Of a DNA stretch of 64,000 nucleotides, positions 59,552 through 64,000 are shown in pieces. Position numbers and translations under genes: made by a program. The notes beneath the pieces are model-generated. The model was not told where the DNA came from. It made no database searches and worked only from the letters and a program-made list of their open reading frames with translations. Origin of the DNA: Laburnicola sp. R22_1 (Eukaryota > Ascomycota > Dothideomycetes > Pleosporales > Didymosphaeriaceae); the NCBI GenBank assembly GCA_014281115.1, contig JACONQ010000011.1:62001-126000 (forward strand). The letters run 5' to 3'. Position 1 is the stretch's first letter, and every line of letters begins with the position of its first letter.

Positions 59552-61713
59552 ACGTAAGCGATCACCGGATGCACGCTATCACCGGATGCACGGTCTCCTG
59601 CACACGAACCCCTCGTACGAAAACCCCAATATCAACCGATTAAGACGACGGATAATCTTCAAGTTTTGGATACAAAGTAAAGAAAGCTATGCGAAAACGA
59701 ATATTTATTTATCTAATCCTGAAACCTTAAGGGGAGCGTGATCTGCCGCCCATTTCGTCCGACTACTGATTTCTGCCTCTTGGAGCATTCCACCACGGTA
59801 TCCTCTCTTTTCCGCTTCTGAGGTTTCTTTTCTTCCTTTTGATGATCCTTTTGAAGCTGATTTTCCTGCCGGATTTGTTTATTTACTTGCTGTCGTACAA
59901 GATGTTCTTCTTTTTCGCGTTCCTTTTGTTGCAGTTTTTCTTCCCGGGCCTTCCTTCTCTCCTCCCTTCTCTTAAGAGCCTCCTGTGCCTTTCTCTCCTT
60001 CTCGGTGGCCCGATTCCGGCGTCTCTCTTCAGCTTCGGCCTTTTTCGAGTTGTTTCTGCCGCTCCAGCTCATTCATACGGCTTCGTACGGCAGCAACTTT
60101 AGCGGGAGAGAAGAACTGGGCCTCTCCAGGCTGTTCTTGGTCAAAAAGTCTAGCCGGCTTCCTCTTTTCCGCCCTTTTTCTCATTAACAAGTGCCGTACG
60201 AAGCCCTTGGTTTTCATGTTTAAGTATTTCGTTTCGTATTGCTAGTTTTTCGCTGGCGCGAATAATTAAATCTATCCCGAGATTGACATCCTCTTTCTCC
60301 TTGGAGATCGCCTTTACCGCACGACGGAGACCTCGTACAGAGCCTAGGGTAATATGCTTCCTTTCGCTATCGCTTATAATGGGTGACGGGGTCTCCCTTG
60401 TAATCTTCTGAAGTACCTTGCTCTGATCTATGGGGTAGATTCCTGGAGTAGCAAAAGCGGATCGAATATTCTTAACCGTTAACGCCGAATTCCACGCTGT
60501 ACGAAAGAGAGTCCAAAAGTTTCGTTTTGTTACTCGAGAGAATCCATAGCTTGACTAAATAAGCCGGTCAATTTCTTTTGAATATGCGGTAGAAAGCGGA
60601 GAGAAGATTCCAACGTCAAGGGGCTGTAATCGGTGCGTTGAATGCGGCGGTAATATTGTGAGAATAATGTCATGTTGGTCACAAAAGTCAATAAACCGAA
60701 GATTAACATGACTCGAGTGACCGTCCACAAGAAGAAGTCGTTTCGATTTGCCAGCTTTTTCCCTCGTACGAGGCTCAAATATCTTTGAAAGCCAGGACAT
60801 CCCGAGTTCATCGTTCGTCCAGCCCTTCTTTGAGACTGCAAAGTATGCATCGTCCGATGAGCCATCGAAATCTTCTAACCAAGTGTCTTGGAGGTCATGT
60901 GAATCGCCTTGATAGATTAAGGCCGGTGGGAGCGCTGTTCCGTCGGCACAGATTGCTGCAAGAAGGGATATAAACTCCCGACTACCATCTTGATTTGATC
61001 CAAGAATTTTCTTCTTCCGAAGTTGCAGGGTCGATACAATTCTTTTCATCGTACGACATAGGCCAAGAAGAAATCCTTTTTCGTCAAAATTGTATATGTT
61101 TGAATAGCGAATGCGGTACTTTCTGATCTTTTCATCAAGCTAGATGGGAGAAGTAAGCACATGCCTTCGGGTTTCGGATTCCAGAGGAACTAAAGAAGGG
61201 AGAAGTCGTACACCTCAATAGAAATGCTCAAAGTATACAGAATTATTGGCTACCTTACGGGTTTGGTTGATTCCACGAAGATAAACACTTTTGATCTCGT
61301 TTTTGTGCCGCTGGCAGAATCGGCGAACCCAGCATTGTCCGATCGGCTTTCGTACGATCTCCACAATCAAATTTTCTAGGATTTGAGGGGTTGGCGGCAT
61401 TCCCCGGTCCGAAAGATTGGAGATATGCTGTAGAAGAACTTCTTCTTAAGCGTCTGTGAGAAGCTTGTGGTGAGTTGAGTTGGCTTCTTGATTTGAGGTC
61501 GTTTTCCCTTTAAAGCGGCGCATGAGCGTCGTACGATCTAGATTGTATTTTTTAGCGGTGGCAGCAAAATTAACGACTTTTTGCGATTTCAAATTATCAA
61601 TAGCTAGTTGAATATCGTCCTCGTTGATCATTTTATCAAATTTTGAAGATGGGGGGTTTTGGTGTGGGAGACCGTGCATCCGGTGATAGCGTGCATCCGG
61701 TGATCGCTTACGT
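59552..61713 (-). mobile_element. pogo-type DNA transposon, third family
   Basis: 2,162 bp with inverted repeats of about 46 bp starting ACGTAAGCGATCACCGGATG, flanked by TA (59550-59551 and 61714-61715). Inside each terminal repeat the 14-mer ATCACCGGATGCAC occurs twice in tandem, separated by GCT. One minus-strand transposase gene. Confidence 0.92.
59713..61631 (-). pseudogene. DDE_1 (pogo) transposase with intact active site but several stops
   Basis: Starts MINEDDIQLAIDNLKSQK at 61631 with a psq-type helix-turn-helix (FAATAKKYNLDRTTLMRRF, about residues 23-41). Continues in frame through TAA 61446, a CENP-B-type region (61400-61218), stops at 61215 and 61140, then the core YNFDEKGFLLG, AICADGTALPPALIY, LLLVDGHSSH and LQPLDVGIFSPLSTAYSKEI: all three catalytic Asp are kept. 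After TAA 60555 the frame still reads WNSALTVKNIRSAFATPGIYP; the C-terminal tail (60217-59713) changes frame and becomes a Lys/Glu-rich coiled coil, KKAEAEERRRNRATEKERKA. This is the best-kept pogo core in the window apart from copy 2 at 12048. Confidence 0.85.
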
Positions 61714-61715
61714 TA

Positions 61716-63246
61716 ACAAACATTCCGCCAAACGCTCTAATAACAAACATAACATTAAGTCCTACGCAATTAGGAACTAGGCTCATAAACAGGGTAACAC
61801 GCTTAATTAGAGTTAAAGGAATAATATATAGTGACTATTATAAGGAATAACAGAAGTAGTAGCCACTTAGGTAGTAATTGTTTCTCAGCTTGCACTCAAT
61901 TTTGACCCCACTGTGCGCTTTGCCACCTTACTTTTAACCGCTTATTAAAGCTCAATTAGTTGCCTCTCTATATTTAGCACATGCGAGCATTGTGTCATGT
62001 GTTTAAAATCCTCCACAAGATTTTTTCGCGAGGGCCATCTATTTGGCAACACTTTATTCTCTTCAAGAACTGTAGCCAGCTTAGTTAAGTCTGTGAGCTT
62101 TAAAAGATTCTACTAAGCATTAGTTAGTACGTGTAAATAGAGCAGACAACTTACAGAAACGAGTAAAAACTTTTAAACCAGCCCTAATTCCAAATTAGAC
62201 TTTTCTCGGTCCGCTACAACTGGGGGTAGATCTGTTCCCATGCTGGGATATTCGGGACACGGGAGTGAATTGGTGATGGGCCCTATAGCCTGCTTGTGCG
62301 CACTATATATCTCTTTATACACGATTGTAACACGCTCTAAAAGGACCCATAAAGAAAATGGATTAAAGACCGTGCATGGACTACAGTGTGCAATATGAGA
62401 ACTGTAGTTGCGAAAGAATTCTTTTGTGGCTAAGGTCTATAACATGTTAGCAGCTGGTAAAAATAGCAGGGGTTTTTTTTTAAACTAATGATAAGTTCTA
62501 GTGTCGCCATAGCTATCGGACATTGGGATCTGTGATGCTTAGCTGCTTTGACAACTGGCGATATTTGACTGATAAACTTGGGCAGGATGGGCAGCCAGGG
62601 ATCTTGAGTTCGCTAATAGAAGAGCGCTCTTTGTGGAGTAAACCTTAGAAGGGTAAGCAAGCACAGTTTTTGCTACTGCGAAACCAGAAGGTAAGCGGAG
62701 CACCGTGGTGAAGGTAAAAGTCACTCTTCGTCCTGTTTTGCTCTTGTATGAAATTTTTCATTCGCCACTAAACATTTGCAGTAATAACTAGGGTACTGTC
62801 ATGCGTGTTTATGCGATTAAGTTGCTTTACAATTTTTCCCCCCTTAGATAGGGAGTTAACAAGACGGCAACTAGACGCATAGGTGCCACATCATTCGACA
62901 CAAAACACGGCAGATGCAGGAAATGGTAATAAGCGTGAATTAAAGTATTGTTCAGATCAAAGCCCTCAGCTCCATATTACCATTCTTGACAGCTAGAGTG
63001 CTCTACGTTATAGATCCACCTCTGTTTGGCGCGAGGATTTAGTACGCTTACATGATACTATATTATATTCCACACTATGCCCGATTAACTTAATGTGTGG
63101 CGTTCTTCCAGAAACTTCGATGATAGTCACATGATGGTTATTTAGCAGCCGCGCTGATTACTATTCCGGTGTCGGATTTTTATATATTCCGAGCATCTGC
63201 AGGAGAGCCATGACAGCTGATGCAGAGTCTTCTACGATGTCTATGC
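61716..63246. other. Intergenic, no supported gene
   Basis: Mixed composition with no frame above about 60 codons and no recognised element. One 61-codon minus frame (62724-62539) has no motif. I see no RNA gene. Confidence 0.45.
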
Positions 63247-63618
63247 TTACTGCATTATCGCGGTACCGCCCGTGCCCAAAGAACTTTGAAGTTCGTGCCG
63301 CCAGCATTCCTTGAGCCATTTCTCAACGTTTTCTCTGACTGCGGCGTCGAGGTGGGCTGATTGCAGTGACGAATCAATCGTGGTGCAAGAGGACTTGTCA
63401 TGGGTTGGGTTAGTAGGAGTTGTATCTTTTATTGTTGCTCTAACTGTGGAGGCGTCGAGGTGGGTTGTTAATGGCGGTGACAAATCAATTGTGGTGCAAG
63501 AGCCGTGAGTTGTTAACTGCGGTGACAAATCAATTGTGGTGCAAGAGGACTTGTCGTGGGTTGGGTTGGTAGGAGTTGTATCGAGCTTTGGCAAAGTGCT
63601 GTGACTCTGGCGGGCCAT
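63247..63618 (-). CDS. Hypothetical 123-residue protein with internal repeats
   Basis: An open frame of 123 codons starting ATG 63618. It contains two copies of a Thr/Ser-rich block (DTTPTNPTHDKSSCTTID) about 51 residues apart, with a partial third copy (SCTTIDLSPPLTTH) between them, and a charged end AAVRENVEKWLKECWRHE. No homologous domain recognised. The repeat structure suggests either a small low-complexity protein or the end of a larger gene; it may also be noncoding. No introns assigned. Confidence 0.35.
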   Translation of the reverse strand: MARQSHSTLPKLDTTPTNPTHDKSSCTTIDLSPQLTTHGSCTTIDLSPPLTTHLDASTVRATIKDTTPTNPTHDKSSCTTIDSSLQSAHLDAAVRENVEKWLKECWRHELQSSLGTGGTAIMQ

Positions 63619-64000
63619 GGTCTGCAGACAAAGATGACCTTGATACTGATCCGCTAAGCTATCATTTCGCTCTATATGTGCTCACTGTACATGTGCCATC
63701 ATGCACTATGCCACCCAGATAGCCATGCCTGTAGCGTGGCGGTCCCAACCGGTGAGGGACGAAACACTTGGAGAAGGGCTGGCCATCTTTCGCTCGCATC
63801 TGGGCTTCAAAAAGCGGGGCTCTTTTGCTTTTCAAGCGCATGGTTTCAACTAGTTCCTCCTTTAGTTTAAGACGAAAGCGGAATAGAGACGCAGCGCTGC
63901 ATGGCATGAACCCGGCTAACTTCTTCCGCTGTAATCTGCATGCGCATCCATCAAGCGACGCGCCGATTTCGGAACTTTCCCTAATCGGTATAGACGTACA
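63619..64000. other. Right end, no supported gene
   Basis: GC-balanced. The 81-codon minus frame (63907-63662) and the 64-codon plus frame overlap on opposite strands; neither has a motif. A gene could continue beyond the window. Confidence 0.35.

Noticed and set aside
1..64000. Starship-type giant element or biosynthetic cluster
   Set aside because: I found no DUF3435-type captain gene, no large terminal repeats, and no polyketide, peptide or terpene synthase; the receptor and regulator do not form an evident pathway.
1..64000. tRNA or rRNA genes
   Set aside because: No stretch with a convincing tRNA A/B-box pair or rRNA core was noticed; a tRNAscan-SE and Rfam run would be needed to exclude them fully.

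Overview
The window is nuclear DNA of a filamentous ascomycete (Pezizomycotina; the mix of elements suggests a Dothideomycete, but I cannot name a species). The evidence is short (46-64 nt) GT-AG introns with CTRAC/CTRAY branch sites, fungal-only protein families (HET-NACHT-WD40, Pth11-like rhodopsin, Zn2Cys6 regulator with Fungal_trans_2-type body) and a bimodal base composition. Very AT-rich, TA-rich tracts without any reading frame alternate with GC-balanced islands. Repeat copies compared with each other differ almost only by C/T and G/A transitions, which is the signature of repeat-induced point mutation (RIP).

Layout. 1-3065: AT-rich decay and a minisatellite. 3161-13735: a transposon cluster with two 1.79-kb pogo/Fot1-type elements of one family, a Crypton-like tyrosine-recombinase element between the first of them and a Tc1/mariner element, and a third, different pogo-type element. 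13741-17800: decayed DNA with one unrecognised coding remnant. 17799-21906: an apparently intact HET-NACHT-WD40 (STAND/NLR-like) incompatibility-type gene on the minus strand, with one 55-nt intron and ten almost identical 42-residue WD repeats; it is the most interesting gene here. 22216-23538: a Tc1/mariner element with perfect 70-bp inverted ends. 24000-33776: RIP-degraded DNA holding two pogo-type relics and a 17-bp tandem repeat. 33782-39848 and 39928-45438: two structurally complete Ty1/copia elements in opposite orientation, each with 216-218-bp LTRs and a perfect 5-bp target duplication. 45444-48250: AT-rich decay. 48591-64000: a GC-balanced island with an intact Pth11-like receptor gene, a broken RBR-type E3 ligase gene, a Zn2Cys6 regulator with two stops, a piggyBac fragment, a kinase-like gene with five stops, a fourth pogo-type element and a mostly empty right end.

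How it fits together. Only the HET-NACHT-WD40 gene and the Pth11-like gene read through cleanly once introns are placed. The other host-type genes are long frames broken by stops that are one transition from CAG, CAA, CGA or TGG. This is what RIP, or RIP leaking from neighbouring repeats, produces. The active-site aspartates of several transposases and reverse transcriptases have become asparagine by the same kind of change. The region therefore looks like a subtelomere- or accessory-type compartment that collects transposons, mutates them, and keeps a non-self-recognition receptor whose tandem repeats have escaped mutation.
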